From contig NZ_CP022989.1 of assembly GCF_002278075.1 (NCBI RefSeq), forward strand, positions 1 through 64,000: 64,000 nt of DNA, in the 5' to 3' direction. The position numbers and the translations under genes were made by a program. Under the pieces are notes generated by a model. The model ran no database searches, was not told the origin of the DNA, and saw only the letters and a program-made list of their open reading frames with translations. This stretch comes from Paraburkholderia aromaticivorans. GTDB taxonomy: Bacteria > Pseudomonadota > Gammaproteobacteria > Burkholderiales > Burkholderiaceae. This document shows, in pieces, positions 26,957 to 37,825 of the stretch (position 1 is the first letter of the stretch; each line of letters starts with the position of its first letter).

Positions 26957-28681
26957 CTACTGCTGAGCAACCTTACCGGTCTCGGCAATCGCTGCAAGCG
27001 CAACATTCTGGTCGGCGTACCACCGGACTAAGCATTCGCGCTCATGGCATTTTTGCTCGCGATAATTCCATTGGGCCCGGGTCCGCTCTTTGAATGCAAC
27101 CGGGTCATCTGCAGCGGCTTTTGCCTTGGCATAGATTGCAGCCAGTTGAACGTCGTCTGAGGCCAGCTCGGCGTCGCTACAAATGATGTGCTCTGCATCG
27201 GAATGAGCCTTCGAACAGTCAAAGCTGGTCTGCTGGAATGAAGCCGTCTTAGCCGAAGGCTCGGCGTCTGTGCCTGCAACCTCCTGCGCCCAACTTGATA
27301 GTGGTGTCACACCGACGGACAAGTCAGGCCACTGGAATATCTTTATCGAGGCGTTCCCCGAAGGGTTTGAGGTTTGCTTGACGAGCACCACGCCTTTGCC
27401 GGATGTTGCATTGACGGCAAACGCGGCTTGCTCCGTACTGCACTCATGTTCTTTGCACCCTTGCGCAACGAGATAACCGTCTTGCATCTGAATTCCGGAA
27501 GAGTTCATCACAGCAAGCCGCTCTGAGATTTTCTTCCAGTCCGCTCGCGAGACGCCGTTGAAAGCAGAACGGAATCGTTTGTCATTCACGACATCAGACG
27601 GATACTTTCCAACAAGCCAGCTAAAGTCGGGAACCGGATGAACTATATTCAGTGTCGTGGCAGTAGCGGCAGCCGGCACAACGCCATTCGAACCGACTGC
27701 GGTTGTGTTGAATTGAAGCTTCGCCTGTTCGCCATTGCCATTCGACGCGTCGTGGTGAGGATAGACGGTGATGGTGTAGATGACCGCCGCCGCAGTGACT
27801 GTTGCGGATGCCGCCGCCTTGAGGGCAACATAGTCATTACCCGAACGGATGGCCGGTCGCGGCGTGACCTCTACAGTTAGTTTGGACTGAAACCACTCGT
27901 TCGCCTCCTTGATGGCTTGAGAGGAAACGGCCTTCTTACGCATGAAACGGAAGGTCTTGTATCCACCGTAAGCAAGTGCGAGTCCAGTCAACGCAAGGCC
28001 CACGGACACGCTAAGCACGGCCATGAGAAAACAACCTAACAGCGCAGCAAAGAGAGGACCGACGAATCCAGGAGCGCTCGGCCATGCCTGCACTCTGGCC
28101 ATCAAAGCGCTCGCGGCTGTCTGCAGCTCACCGCGAGGTCCTTGCGCCGCAGCACACTTGTGCTCCATCTCGTAGACCGCCAGCATCGCCTTTTCTTTTT
28201 CTGCGAGCGAGACCGTGCCGATGTCCACGGCTAACTTGATAGCTTTCGTTGTGAGCGCCAAATCGTGAGCGAGCGTATTGAGAAACGGTTGAAACGCCTC
28301 GAGCTTGAGCGCTTCACCGATGTCATCATCTTCGACATAAACACCATGGGAGATGAAATACTGTCGTAGCGCATTCGTTGTGCGTGACTGCACCTTATAG
28401 ACGAAGTCCTGCGTTGCCTGCTCTCTCTTTGATAAGTTGTCGGTATTCATATATTCAGACCCGGTGCTCGCAGATGTGCCGTGACTTTTCCGACGGCCCG
28501 ATTTCCTGCCCTTCAAACTTGTCGTATATCTGATTCCGGTTCCCGGAATACTTGTGGTGATGCGGCCACGGGTGTTGTACGTAAAGCCCTTTCCACCAAT
28601 GGATGTGCTGATTCCGCTCTTGCTGAGATTGATGCGGATACCGGGCGCGATTTTTATGCTTTTCCTGAAGCCCCAACCCAT
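26957..28681 (-). CDS. Membrane protein: N-terminal DUF4236, C-terminal LprI-like domain
   Basis: A 574-residue protein with three parts. Residues 1-60 are a DUF4236 domain (GFRKSIKIAPGIRINLSKSG, then GKGFTYNTRGRITTSIPGTG). The middle has two hydrophobic regions: about 215-250 (LLGCFLMAVLSVSVGLALTG) and a shorter one near 290-305 (ATVTAAAVIYTITVY). The last 75 residues form an LprI-type Cys-rich domain (DCSKAHSDAEHIICSDAEL, QKCHERECLVRWY), seen in lysozyme-inhibitor-like lipoproteins. Function is unknown; it may be an envelope sensor or effector of the island. Confidence 0.8.
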   Translation of the reverse strand: MGWGFRKSIKIAPGIRINLSKSGISTSIGGKGFTYNTRGRITTSIPGTGIRYTTSLKGRKSGRRKSHGTSASTGSEYMNTDNLSKREQATQDFVYKVQSRTTNALRQYFISHGVYVEDDDIGEALKLEAFQPFLNTLAHDLALTTKAIKLAVDIGTVSLAEKEKAMLAVYEMEHKCAAAQGPRGELQTAASALMARVQAWPSAPGFVGPLFAALLGCFLMAVLSVSVGLALTGLALAYGGYKTFRFMRKKAVSSQAIKEANEWFQSKLTVEVTPRPAIRSGNDYVALKAAASATVTAAAVIYTITVYPHHDASNGNGEQAKLQFNTTAVGSNGVVPAAATATTLNIVHPVPDFSWLVGKYPSDVVNDKRFRSAFNGVSRADWKKISERLAVMNSSGIQMQDGYLVAQGCKEHECSTEQAAFAVNATSGKGVVLVKQTSNPSGNASIKIFQWPDLSVGVTPLSSWAQEVAGTDAEPSAKTASFQQTSFDCSKAHSDAEHIICSDAELASDDVQLAAIYAKAKAAADDPVAFKERTRAQWNYREQKCHERECLVRWYADQNVALAAIAETGKVAQQ

Positions 28682-28792
28682 GTTGTCCCCCGGAATGCCT
28701 CGTTGAGCGAACTAAAGTCGCCCGTACGGAAAGGAAATTTTTGCCAGTTGTGCAGACGGCCGGACACCTGTCATGCCGACCGTCGTGCTGTT

Positions 28793-31700
28793 TTAGTTTT
28801 GAGAGTCAACGTCCGAAGAAGTGGCCTTCGTCGCATTTGACCAAGCCATTTCCAGACGCATTCTGCTGCCTGCGTTAAGCTTGCGAAGACCCACTTCTCG
28901 GGCCATCGCCTGCACGCCTGACTCTTCGTCATGTCCTGCCTGCATCATGTCGAACGCGAGTGCTCGGAGTTCGGCAAGAGAAATTTCATCGACTGACCGT
29001 GCGGTGCCATCAATGGGCCGCCGGAATTGAATCTGCACGTCAGCCGATTCACCTTTAGCTCGGAAAAACGTCCCCACATCCTCTGGGTCGCTGCGGAAGT
29101 GTTGCGACGCCAACTGGACGACCCGGTCCTGGATTTTTGCGCCTGTCCGTACCCAGCCATGCGCCCGCGCAATACGACGCGCCAGCACTTCGTCCCGAAC
29201 CGGTCCTTCCACACGTACGACGTGCTCAATCAACCGAAGAAGCGTTGGGTTATAGACGACGTCGAAAAACGAGTTGGCATCGACCGCGTATCCCTCAAGC
29301 GTCAAATCCACCTCCGCAAAACGTCCCTCGACTTGGTCGCTGGAATGAGCAACGACGGCGTTGCGAGCGTAGGTGACGGGCAGCGTGGTAGCGTCCGTTA
29401 CGATTTTCACCTCGCTCGACGGCTCGGTTGTCGTGTCTGTCGGCTGGTCCATCTGCTCATCCGGCATCGCCATTACGTCCGCGATAACCTGCTCCGCGAG
29501 GACTGTCGCGTCCTGCTCGGTCTGCGCTCGCTTTGCCCGCTGTTCGGCGAGCAACTCCTCGAGCTGACGATGAATCTTCTCGACCGTCCCCTGCATGTCA
29601 ATCCACCAATCGGTCGACCAGATGCGCAGGATGTCCCAACCGAGGCCACGCAAGACCTGCTCACGCAGCTTGTCGCGGTCGCGGGCTGTTGCAGAACGAT
29701 GATAGGTCGCACCATCACATTCAACACCGGCAAGGTAACGTCCAGGTGCGTCCGGGTCGACTACACCGAGGTCAATGCGGAAAGCCGACACACCGACCTG
29801 CGGATGCAAAGTCCAGCCTCTCTCGGTGAGCGCGTTCGATACAGCTTTTTCGAACGGGCTCTCGAAGTCTCCGACGCTACCTGCAACCGCCTCGCCAAGC
29901 GCGCGTGCGCCGCGGTCCGCAAACTCCAGGAAGTGCTTCAAGTCACGCACTCCGAGCGCCTGAGTTCTCGCCAAGTCCATCTGCTCTGGACGGAAGCTAC
30001 CGAAAACTCGAAGCTCCTGCCTCGCACGGGTAATGGCAACATTCAGACGACGCTCCCCACCCTGCTGGTTCATCGGGCCAAAATTCATCGGCATGGTGCC
30101 GTCAACCCCCGGGCCATAGGTGGTTGAAAAATACATGATGTCCCGCTCATCACCCTGCACGCTCTCGAGGTTCTTTACAAACACGGGCTCAAGCTGCGTT
30201 TCCAGGAAGAAGTGCTCAATGGATGGGTCTTTACGACGTTCTTCGTCGAGCAAGTCTTCGATGAGAGATTGCTGTTCAGAGTTGAACGTCACCACGCCGA
30301 TGGTCAAGCCACTGTCGCGGAAGCCGGGCGTTTTCATTTTGCCGACCAAGTCGGATACCATCGCTTTCGCTTCTGGCTTATTTGTTCGCGCCCCACCGCG
30401 CTCGTATTGGCCATTCGCGACATGATTAAAGCTGACGGCACGGTCGTTCGTGACTGGACTTGGGAACGTCACCAGGTCCCCGTCGTAGTAACGATGATTC
30501 GAGAACGCAATCAGACTTTCATGGCGGCTACGATAGTGCCACGACAGCTTCATTGTCGGCAGGTTGGCGCCAATACACTCCTCAAGAATGCTCTCGAGCT
30601 CAGTCTCGACATCAGTGTCATCAATGTCCGATTCCGCGCGGTCGAAGAAACTTGTCGGTGGCAACTGTTTCGGGTCACCAACCATGATGACCTGTTTCGC
30701 ACGCGCCATTGCGCCAATGGCGTCCCACACTGGAATCTGTGATGCCTCGTCGAAGATGACGACATCAAAGTTCGCCGTCTCAGCCGGCAGATATTGTGCA
30801 ATCGACAGCGGGCTCATTAGAAGGCACGGCGTCAGGCGCATCACCGCGCCCGAAGCTTGAGACATCAACTCGCGAAGGGGCAGATGGCGAGTCTTCTTTT
30901 GCATTTCATATCTCAGCAGGCCCCATTCAGAGCCTCGTGAGACACGGTCAGGCGACGGATGCCCGGCCGAAAGCTGCGCACGCACCCAGGCTTGTGTCAA
31001 GCCGATGAACCGTTCGTCAAGCTCCCGGAAATCCCGAATGCGTTTCTCGTGCTCTGCGGAAACAAAGGTGCGCAACACGTCGTCCACATCGACAACTGCA
31101 TTCAACCACCAGCGACAGTAGTCGGTCTCGAACGCTTCTTTTACGCGTCCGAGCTGGATTGCGCCCTGTTCAACGCCAGCGACGACGGGGGCAAGCCCCA
31201 ACGCAAGAGCCGCCGCGCGGGTCTTGCGCCACGCACACCAGGCATTCAACCGGTTCGAGCTAGTCAGGACGTCGCTTGCACGTGCGGCCAGTGCGGCAGG
31301 GAGAAGTGCACCCAGAGTCGCGACATCAGAGCTCGGCAAGCCGCTCGCGACCGTGAATTGCGTCACTGCCTGATTAAACGCCTGTAGTGCCTCGGCATAC
31401 ATACGTCCGGCGCCCGCAATCGCGCCCGTCGGCTCAAGCAGAACATTGCTATCGCCCAGCAGCAAAGCAATCGGGCTCTTTACTGCCGCCAGCGCTTCAG
31501 GCGAATTTGCCATCAATGCAAGCGCGCCCGACAGCGCCTCGAAGAAATCAAGCGCTGGTTCGATGGCCTCCAGTTTTGTCTGCAAACCGTTCCAGAGTCC
31601 CCCTGTCTTCGCCGAGAGGTCGTCGAACTCCCGGAGATGGACAGCAAGGGACACCAGTTCCCGCATCTTCTTGAGGTCGGCCGCCGCGACAGCACCTGCA

Positions 31701-34700
31701 TTGCCTCGCTCGATAACGCCGAATCCCTCGTCCAGCCAATGATTGCCACTCACTGCTGCTGCAAGCACGACCTGGAAGACGACGTATGCCTTCGCGACAG
31801 TCAGGTCCGTTTTGTATCCAGACCAAACCGCGTTCGTCTCTGCTTCGAGTCCCGACAGGCGATTGATTACCTGGTCAATCTGCCGAAGCTCACGCATGCG
31901 GGCAAGGTCTTCACGCGCGGTGTCGCCGCACTGGCCCCGGCTAACCGGGTCAAGTCCAACGTCTTCCCAGGTTGCGCGCACGCGAGCCTGTTCGAGGGCA
32001 GTCTGGAAGCCAAAGGATGCCCGTGCAACATCGAGTTCAGTTTTCAGGCCCAGCCATGCATTCGACGTTAGCAACGATAGGTCATCAAGAGCCTTGATTT
32101 CATCCTGAAGAGCGTCAATCTGGACTAGGCGTTCAATGTCGGCGCCGATATCCGGCTCGCCTCCCCCGGTCGATAGTTCCGCGAGCTTTTTGGTCAGCGA
32201 GCGGCGACGCATCATGCTCATAGGCCAAGAAGACTCCTGAAGCTCACGCCAATCGAGCTGGAGCTGGCGTACCGTTGCCGCCGAAATACCTTCTCTGTAT
32301 ATCAGCGATAACTGGCCAACCAGGTCCTGGCGCTTTCTCAAGAGTTCGATGCCAGCTGAAAGGCGCGAGCGCAAGGACTCATTCCAAGGCTGGGAAAGCT
32401 GCGACTGAATTTCTTGATAACGCGTGAGCTGGGCAATACCTTGTCGCATGTCCTCTAGGACCTGGTTGCCCCGAGGTGCAGACAGCGACGCGTGCAGTTC
32501 GCGGTGGCGCTCTACGAGCGGCTTTGCGACCCGCAGGTTTTCCGAGATAGTCTTTGCATCTGGGCGCAGAACAAATTGCCAGTCATGACCGGAAGCGGCC
32601 GGTAGGGTCGCTGATAAGAGTCGCAGCCCTTCTCGAGCACGAGAATCGAGAATAAGCGGTGGCAGTCCCACCGCTGCGCGCAGTTGCTCAGCCGCCGTTT
32701 CGAGATTAGTAACAGCCGGGCCGATAGCCCGAGCCGAGTCGAGAAGTGCGGCCTGCCACAGTGGGGACCATTCAGTTTGAACCACGTGAGCGAGCGGGCT
32801 GGACGTTAACTGCCCCTCTCCCATCACTTTCGCATGAACATCTAGCAGCTCGGCCGTCTCGCGCAGCGTTCGCATAGCGACTGAATCGTGAACCCGAGCG
32901 GATGGCCACGACAGCTGCAGCACGGGCAAGTCATGCCCGGCCACAACGCGGCCGATGGCCTCATATACACTGAGCCCGTTCGGGTATCTCAGATGCAGAC
33001 GTTCAACGTACCCATTCAACTGGTTGCGCAACTTCTCCAGTCGAGCGGCTTCTGCATGCCATTCGTCCGGTGCCAACGCCGCCGCTGAATCCCATGAAGT
33101 ACGGAGCTGTTCAAGCACCTCCGTCTTTCGCGCCTTGCTCGAGTGCAATTCCAGGCAGAAGTTGCCAAGACCGACGTCCGCCAGGCGTCGATAAACAACA
33201 TCGAGAGCCGCCATCTTTTCTGAAACAAACAACACTCGCTTGCGCTCAGCTAGACACTGGGCGATGAGGTTCGAGATGGTCTGGCTTTTGCCGGTCCCGG
33301 GAGGCCCAATTAGAACAAAGTCTTTTCCCTTACTTCCTGCCACGACTGCTGAAAGCTGCGACGAGTCTGCAGGCAGAGGGCAGAAGGTGTTCTTCACGGG
33401 GAGCTCGACGTCGAGTCTTCTGGCGTCCGGAAACTCAATCGTGCTCTCGTAGGAATCTCGTGGCGTTTCAATCAGGTGTCGTACGACGGCGTTCTGCTTG
33501 AGTTGCTCTGTTCGCTCGGTCAAATCCTTCCACATCAGGTATTTCGCGAACGAGAAGGTGGCGAGGACGACGTCTTCAACGACCTCCCATCCCTTGATGT
33601 CCTTTATTGCGCTGGACACTGACTTCCAGATACCGGCCACATCCAGACCAGAATCGTCCTTCGGTAGCTCTGTATCTTGGATACCCAACTCCAGTTCGAA
33701 ATCCTGACGCAGCATCTCGATAAGCGTCGGATTGAAGCGCGCCTCGTCATCGTGCAGCGTCAGGCTGAATCCGGAGCGAGCGCTACGTCGCTCAAGCGAT
33801 ACCGGCACAAGAATGAGCGGCGCCCGGTACTTCTTGTCATCTTTCGCGTCGCGTGTCCAGGATAGAAAGCCCAACGCAAGATACAAGGTGTTAGAGCCGC
33901 CTTCCTGCAGGTTCGTCCGCGAAGTACGGAACAGCTCGACCAGTCGAGTGTCCATCTCGTCCTGCGACAGTCCAACGAAAACTTCTTTTCGCTTCAACGC
34001 GTCGAGCGCATGGGAGCGGCGGATGTTCTCTCGCTGACGCGCTTCATGGATTGCCTGGTTACGAGGGTCGTTGCCGTCCATCAGGTCTGGACGCGTAAGC
34101 AACTTGATAGCGTGGCCCTCCGCCAGAATGTCCTCAAGCTGCCCGGGGTCCGGCGCGTCAAGTCTCAGTGATTTCTTTCCCGCCTTGAAACTGAGCAGAT
34201 TGTTTCGAAGTGACAGGTCGAGGAGTTTTCGTTGCCAACGGGTAAGTCGGTCCTCCGGACGTTCGACTGCCTTATCGTCCACCGCCCCGTCCAGTTCCTC
34301 AGGCAGTTCCGGAGCGCTTTCAAAACCCGCTTCAATGTTTGTCGCTTCGGTTCCGACCGTCCCTCGAGCAATCGCCTGCTCGCTAGCGAGCGGTTTGATG
34401 CGCTGCAAGCGAGCGCGCTTGACGTCGACGGCCAGGTGAAATTTATGGTCATTTTCTTCAGAAATCTGCTCTTCGCCATTGGCTATCGCAAAGCTGAAGG
34501 CAGGATACGGGCGTTGTGTGAGCATCGTCGACTCAAACAGCACCATCTCCTTCAATTTCACACGCTTGCGAAGTGCCGTGACATCGTCGACGACCGAGGT
34601 CGAAAATTCCTCTGCTTTCAGCCAGACGCCCGGAAAGGCATGCCCCTCCGTAAACACCAGCACGGCGTTGAGACCAGCCTGCTCAAGCGCCGCACACGCG

Positions 34701-35419
34701 AACAATGCAAGGTCGAGACAGGTTCCAAGCCCGGAGTCGGCAATCTGGCTCGGGCTTCGCACCTTCTGTCCGTCCTGTTCGAAGCTTGCCGGCGGCAGCG
34801 AATAATCGATGCCCATCGACCCAATCGCATTCCAGATAGCGGATGCGAGCTCCCAGGCGCGGCGAGCACCTTCCTGATAACCGTTAATGGCACCCGATTT
34901 GCCGGCTTTGTGAAGCACCTCGGCGGCCTTCTTCAAAACCCGCTCGACTGCTGGTTCGTTCGGCTGAACGAATGCTGCGACCATGTCGGGTAAAGCCGAT
35001 AAGCCGCCCCATTGATTGCGCGGCAACAACTCAACGGCAGATTCGAATGACGCGCGCTCGACAGGCTCGGTCAGCCCAGCCGTAAGCTTGAAAGTTATCA
35101 ATGCCTTTTCTGACTCGGTCAGACGGCCGAGAAGCGCGCCGTCGAGCAAAAGGTCGAGGTCACTGATGCGTATATCTTTTCCGGCAGCGACGTGGTCCAG
35201 ATGCCATGTCTTCGGCTTGAAAAATGACGGCTCAGAAGAAGCGGTGAGCCGCAACTCTTTGATGTCATCGGCGGTCTCGTTAGCGAGCGAAAGCTCGTGG
35301 ACGACCGGAATGGCATTCTGGAAGTCGGCCAGATTTATTTTGCCAGCGAGCGAGGCCTTAATCTGCACGCAACGCAGCTCCTCCGGCTTGTCTGCCGGCT
35401 CGACAATAATCTCTTCCAT
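28793..35419 (-). CDS. Giant DUF4011 / SF1 helicase / Vsr-like nuclease / DUF3320 protein
   Basis: A 2208-residue protein. In order: an N-terminal region with a transglutaminase-like pair (LGTCLDLALFACAALEQAG near 235, GHAFPGVWLKAE near 255); DUF4011 start LTRWQRKLLDLSLRNNLLSF (about 390-410); SF1 Walker A LIGPPGTGKSQT near 705; Walker B FDEASQIPVWD near 1555 and GDPKQLPP; motif VI LNVAITRARQEL; a Vsr/MTES_1575-type endonuclease (AGVECDGATYH, LGWDILRIWSTDW, about 1900-1960); and C-terminal DUF3320. This layout matches single-gene anti-phage proteins reported as Hhe; I recall that from memory. The ATG at 35419 follows a GGGGGCC stretch. Confidence 0.88.
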   Translation of the reverse strand: MEEIIVEPADKPEELRCVQIKASLAGKINLADFQNAIPVVHELSLANETADDIKELRLTASSEPSFFKPKTWHLDHVAAGKDIRISDLDLLLDGALLGRLTESEKALITFKLTAGLTEPVERASFESAVELLPRNQWGGLSALPDMVAAFVQPNEPAVERVLKKAAEVLHKAGKSGAINGYQEGARRAWELASAIWNAIGSMGIDYSLPPASFEQDGQKVRSPSQIADSGLGTCLDLALFACAALEQAGLNAVLVFTEGHAFPGVWLKAEEFSTSVVDDVTALRKRVKLKEMVLFESTMLTQRPYPAFSFAIANGEEQISEENDHKFHLAVDVKRARLQRIKPLASEQAIARGTVGTEATNIEAGFESAPELPEELDGAVDDKAVERPEDRLTRWQRKLLDLSLRNNLLSFKAGKKSLRLDAPDPGQLEDILAEGHAIKLLTRPDLMDGNDPRNQAIHEARQRENIRRSHALDALKRKEVFVGLSQDEMDTRLVELFRTSRTNLQEGGSNTLYLALGFLSWTRDAKDDKKYRAPLILVPVSLERRSARSGFSLTLHDDEARFNPTLIEMLRQDFELELGIQDTELPKDDSGLDVAGIWKSVSSAIKDIKGWEVVEDVVLATFSFAKYLMWKDLTERTEQLKQNAVVRHLIETPRDSYESTIEFPDARRLDVELPVKNTFCPLPADSSQLSAVVAGSKGKDFVLIGPPGTGKSQTISNLIAQCLAERKRVLFVSEKMAALDVVYRRLADVGLGNFCLELHSSKARKTEVLEQLRTSWDSAAALAPDEWHAEAARLEKLRNQLNGYVERLHLRYPNGLSVYEAIGRVVAGHDLPVLQLSWPSARVHDSVAMRTLRETAELLDVHAKVMGEGQLTSSPLAHVVQTEWSPLWQAALLDSARAIGPAVTNLETAAEQLRAAVGLPPLILDSRAREGLRLLSATLPAASGHDWQFVLRPDAKTISENLRVAKPLVERHRELHASLSAPRGNQVLEDMRQGIAQLTRYQEIQSQLSQPWNESLRSRLSAGIELLRKRQDLVGQLSLIYREGISAATVRQLQLDWRELQESSWPMSMMRRRSLTKKLAELSTGGGEPDIGADIERLVQIDALQDEIKALDDLSLLTSNAWLGLKTELDVARASFGFQTALEQARVRATWEDVGLDPVSRGQCGDTAREDLARMRELRQIDQVINRLSGLEAETNAVWSGYKTDLTVAKAYVVFQVVLAAAVSGNHWLDEGFGVIERGNAGAVAAADLKKMRELVSLAVHLREFDDLSAKTGGLWNGLQTKLEAIEPALDFFEALSGALALMANSPEALAAVKSPIALLLGDSNVLLEPTGAIAGAGRMYAEALQAFNQAVTQFTVASGLPSSDVATLGALLPAALAARASDVLTSSNRLNAWCAWRKTRAAALALGLAPVVAGVEQGAIQLGRVKEAFETDYCRWWLNAVVDVDDVLRTFVSAEHEKRIRDFRELDERFIGLTQAWVRAQLSAGHPSPDRVSRGSEWGLLRYEMQKKTRHLPLRELMSQASGAVMRLTPCLLMSPLSIAQYLPAETANFDVVIFDEASQIPVWDAIGAMARAKQVIMVGDPKQLPPTSFFDRAESDIDDTDVETELESILEECIGANLPTMKLSWHYRSRHESLIAFSNHRYYDGDLVTFPSPVTNDRAVSFNHVANGQYERGGARTNKPEAKAMVSDLVGKMKTPGFRDSGLTIGVVTFNSEQQSLIEDLLDEERRKDPSIEHFFLETQLEPVFVKNLESVQGDERDIMYFSTTYGPGVDGTMPMNFGPMNQQGGERRLNVAITRARQELRVFGSFRPEQMDLARTQALGVRDLKHFLEFADRGARALGEAVAGSVGDFESPFEKAVSNALTERGWTLHPQVGVSAFRIDLGVVDPDAPGRYLAGVECDGATYHRSATARDRDKLREQVLRGLGWDILRIWSTDWWIDMQGTVEKIHRQLEELLAEQRAKRAQTEQDATVLAEQVIADVMAMPDEQMDQPTDTTTEPSSEVKIVTDATTLPVTYARNAVVAHSSDQVEGRFAEVDLTLEGYAVDANSFFDVVYNPTLLRLIEHVVRVEGPVRDEVLARRIARAHGWVRTGAKIQDRVVQLASQHFRSDPEDVGTFFRAKGESADVQIQFRRPIDGTARSVDEISLAELRALAFDMMQAGHDEESGVQAMAREVGLRKLNAGSRMRLEMAWSNATKATSSDVDSQN

Positions 35420-35518
35420 CTGGCCCCCAAATCGACTCTGCCGATTTTGCTCTCTCGATTCTGATTTTGCTGTCGACCACCCAGATTCAAATGGCCGAAC
35501 AGGCCAACAAATCGCTGG

Positions 35519-35887
35519 CTACTTGCTGCTTATCCCAGCAACCCTGATTCCGGCGGACGCGCCCCGCGACATAATCGCATAAATCGCGGCCCGAATTGCC
35601 CCAAATGCAGTAAACACTGCGGCCCCCTCAACCTTGGTGGCAACGGTTTTGACCGAAACAGTCTTCTTGCTTCCCGCCGTCTTCGCAGGAACCTTCAGGA
35701 CAGCAAAAACGGCCTCCTTCGCAGCCGAAGACTTCGTCGCGACGGCTTTCTTTGCGGCAGCCTTCTTGGTAACGACGCAGGCTGTTGCCGGCTGCTTTAC
35801 CACTCGCCCCGAGCGGCAGTGGTCACCGCTGGACAAAAAGCTGGACTCGACGGCAGCGGAAGCAGTAAATCTGCGATATTCCCTCAC
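35519..35887 (-). CDS. Small Ala/Lys-rich, histone H1-like protein or remnant
   Basis: A possible 122-residue frame whose middle is made of Ala/Lys/Val repeats (TKKAAAKKAVATKSSAAKEA), like histone H1-like proteins and like the tail of the H-NS protein at 44249. No H-NS DNA-binding motif is present. It lies between the SIR2 gene and the giant helicase gene. It may be the broken 3' part of an H-NS-type gene; I cannot tell whether it is expressed. Confidence 0.35.
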   Translation of the reverse strand: MREYRRFTASAAVESSFLSSGDHCRSGRVVKQPATACVVTKKAAAKKAVATKSSAAKEAVFAVLKVPAKTAGSKKTVSVKTVATKVEGAAVFTAFGAIRAAIYAIMSRGASAGIRVAGISSK

Positions 35888-35940
35888 TGTGCGAGAGAGG
35901 GTTTCCGTTTTAGAGAAGGCGTGGTGGAGAAACCCTGCGT

Positions 35941-37817
35941 CTATTGGGGCCGGCGGGCACGGTCTTCGACCCGCTTGAAAACCTCCGTGCCGCTGAGCTC
36001 CGGGGCTGCTTTCGCGATAGTTTCGATACAGTTGACCAACTCGGCAGTGGGCCAGACGCCCTCGCCCAAGATTAGGTCAATGAGGTTGAGCGCTTCATTT
36101 GGAAATCTAGTACATGTACCGTACTGCTCTAGGTCGCTGAACACCGTGTACGGATAGTCCACTGGTACTAGCCATGGCTTCACCACGACCAATGCTTCGG
36201 GGAAGCTTTCGCCGGCGGCAAGCGCCAGTCTTGCAAACTGCTCCGTGATTAGCCTCGGTGCCGCGATGCTGGTTTTCGGCCAAATTTTTCCGAGTAATGG
36301 TCGCACACGATTCAACCAATATTCCTCTCTTTGGTCTCCGGCGCTACTCAAAGCCTGAACGAGCGCACGAGCGCATTGTTCCAATCCATCGTGAGGAAGT
36401 GCGCGAATCGCAGCCTGAATTTCGGACCGGCTAAATACGTCCGAAGGGTCGAGCGCAGCAAAAGTCAGCACCGAAGCATATTGTCGGCCATGGTCTCCCA
36501 AGTCAACATACCTGGTCGCGGTTCGTAGGAACGCGGATTTGAAAGCTGCAAGCAGCGGACGATAAAGTCGCGGCGCCCAGAGATATCCCATCCAGGCAGC
36601 TCGAGCTTCGACATCCGAGCGGTTCCAGTCGAACAAAGGGAGAACGTTCGAGCTTGCCCATACCTGGTCCACACGCATCAACGCAATCACATTGGCGGAG
36701 AGGAGAATTCGAGCGTGCCGATACTGGGCAATATTTGTGTCGCACATGCGGGTGAAAATCGGTTCGAGCTCCGGCGGCAACAGCTCGCCGTCGTCGGGTT
36801 TGGTACTAAACCACCAGTGAAGCAGCGCTTGCGTGACGCGACCCTTGGGATGATTTATTGCGCGAAAAATTGGGTCATCGTCGTTTACCGCCTCGTCCTC
36901 CGTAACGCGGAGGAACCGCTCACAGATACTAAAGAACTCGGATTGATTAGTTTTGAGATTTTTGCCTACCTCCTCTAACCACCATGTGGCAGCTTGGGCG
37001 ATTTCTTCGATGACATCCGGTGGCATGCGGCTCACAGTTGGCGCAAGGCGGCGCCAAGAGCGCTGGAGAAGCTCACTGCTGCTCCATATCTGCAATGCCT
37101 CTCGCCAACGTTGCTTTGGCCATATTCCTCGTCGCCCAAGTGCCAACAGTGCTCCACACGCAGTTGAGAAACGGTCTCTACAAACCTCGCCCCAATCGTC
37201 CTCACGGAAGAAGCCATCCGATGGCTCCTTCTGAAGCCACTCTTCAAGCAACTTCCGTTCTTGCGGCGCGCGCTCAAGCTGGCGTTCCAACTTATAGTCA
37301 GGGTCACCCGTTCCACTCATCCAATGCGAAAACTCCTCGCGTTCATTGCCGCTCAATCCCCACTGAGGATTGTGTAACTCCAGCCCGCGGAGGCGCCACT
37401 CCGCGTTTTCCGTCAAAGCAAGACCGCCCTCTCTAAGCTTAACGAGTCGGAGCCACACACTGCGGTCAACTATCTCAGACCAGCGCTGCTCTTCAATATC
37501 CTCGTTGTACATAGCTCTGGGTGGGCCTGCCATGATGCTATTCTCGAGACGCACTTGTGCCTGCCCCGGAAGCTGAGCACCTTGTTGAATTAAAAGTCTC
37601 ATCACTTCTCTTTGCGTTTCCACGGACCACAACCACCAACCATTTTCGGCAAGGAGCCACTCGACCCATTCTCCGGCTTGGGTAGCGCCGTCAAATGTCG
37701 CAGCATGTAGCACGAGTCGCTGAAACGTCGGATATGGTTCACCGCGGAACGCGTTCACGGCACGTCGACCGCGTGCCGGGTCGGCATCGAATGTCGCCTT
37801 CCAGGCATCCCGGACCA
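35941..37817 (-). pseudogene. SIR2 defence protein, 3' part, downstream of the IS1595-family insertion
   Basis: About 625 residues continuing the SIR2 gene that starts at 40776. Removing the IS and one 8-bp duplicate joins LLIE to LVRDAWKATF in frame. The sequence is helical and Trp-rich (WVEWLLAENGWWLW, RWSEIVDRSVWLRLVKL), without a named domain; long SIR2 proteins of the DSR1 type carry similar large unannotated C-terminal regions that sense phage. On its own it lacks a credible start or ribosome binding site, so it is probably silent while the IS is present. Confidence 0.8.
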
Positions 37818-37825
37818 ATTCGATA

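Noticed and set aside
29027..30127. 366-codon plus-strand frame inside the giant helicase gene
   Set aside because: No motif and lies over conserved nuclease and helicase motifs of the other strand.
35941..37818. Separate 625-residue protein gene
   Set aside because: It is the 3' half of the SIR2 gene; IS ends and target duplication join it in frame to 38871-40776.
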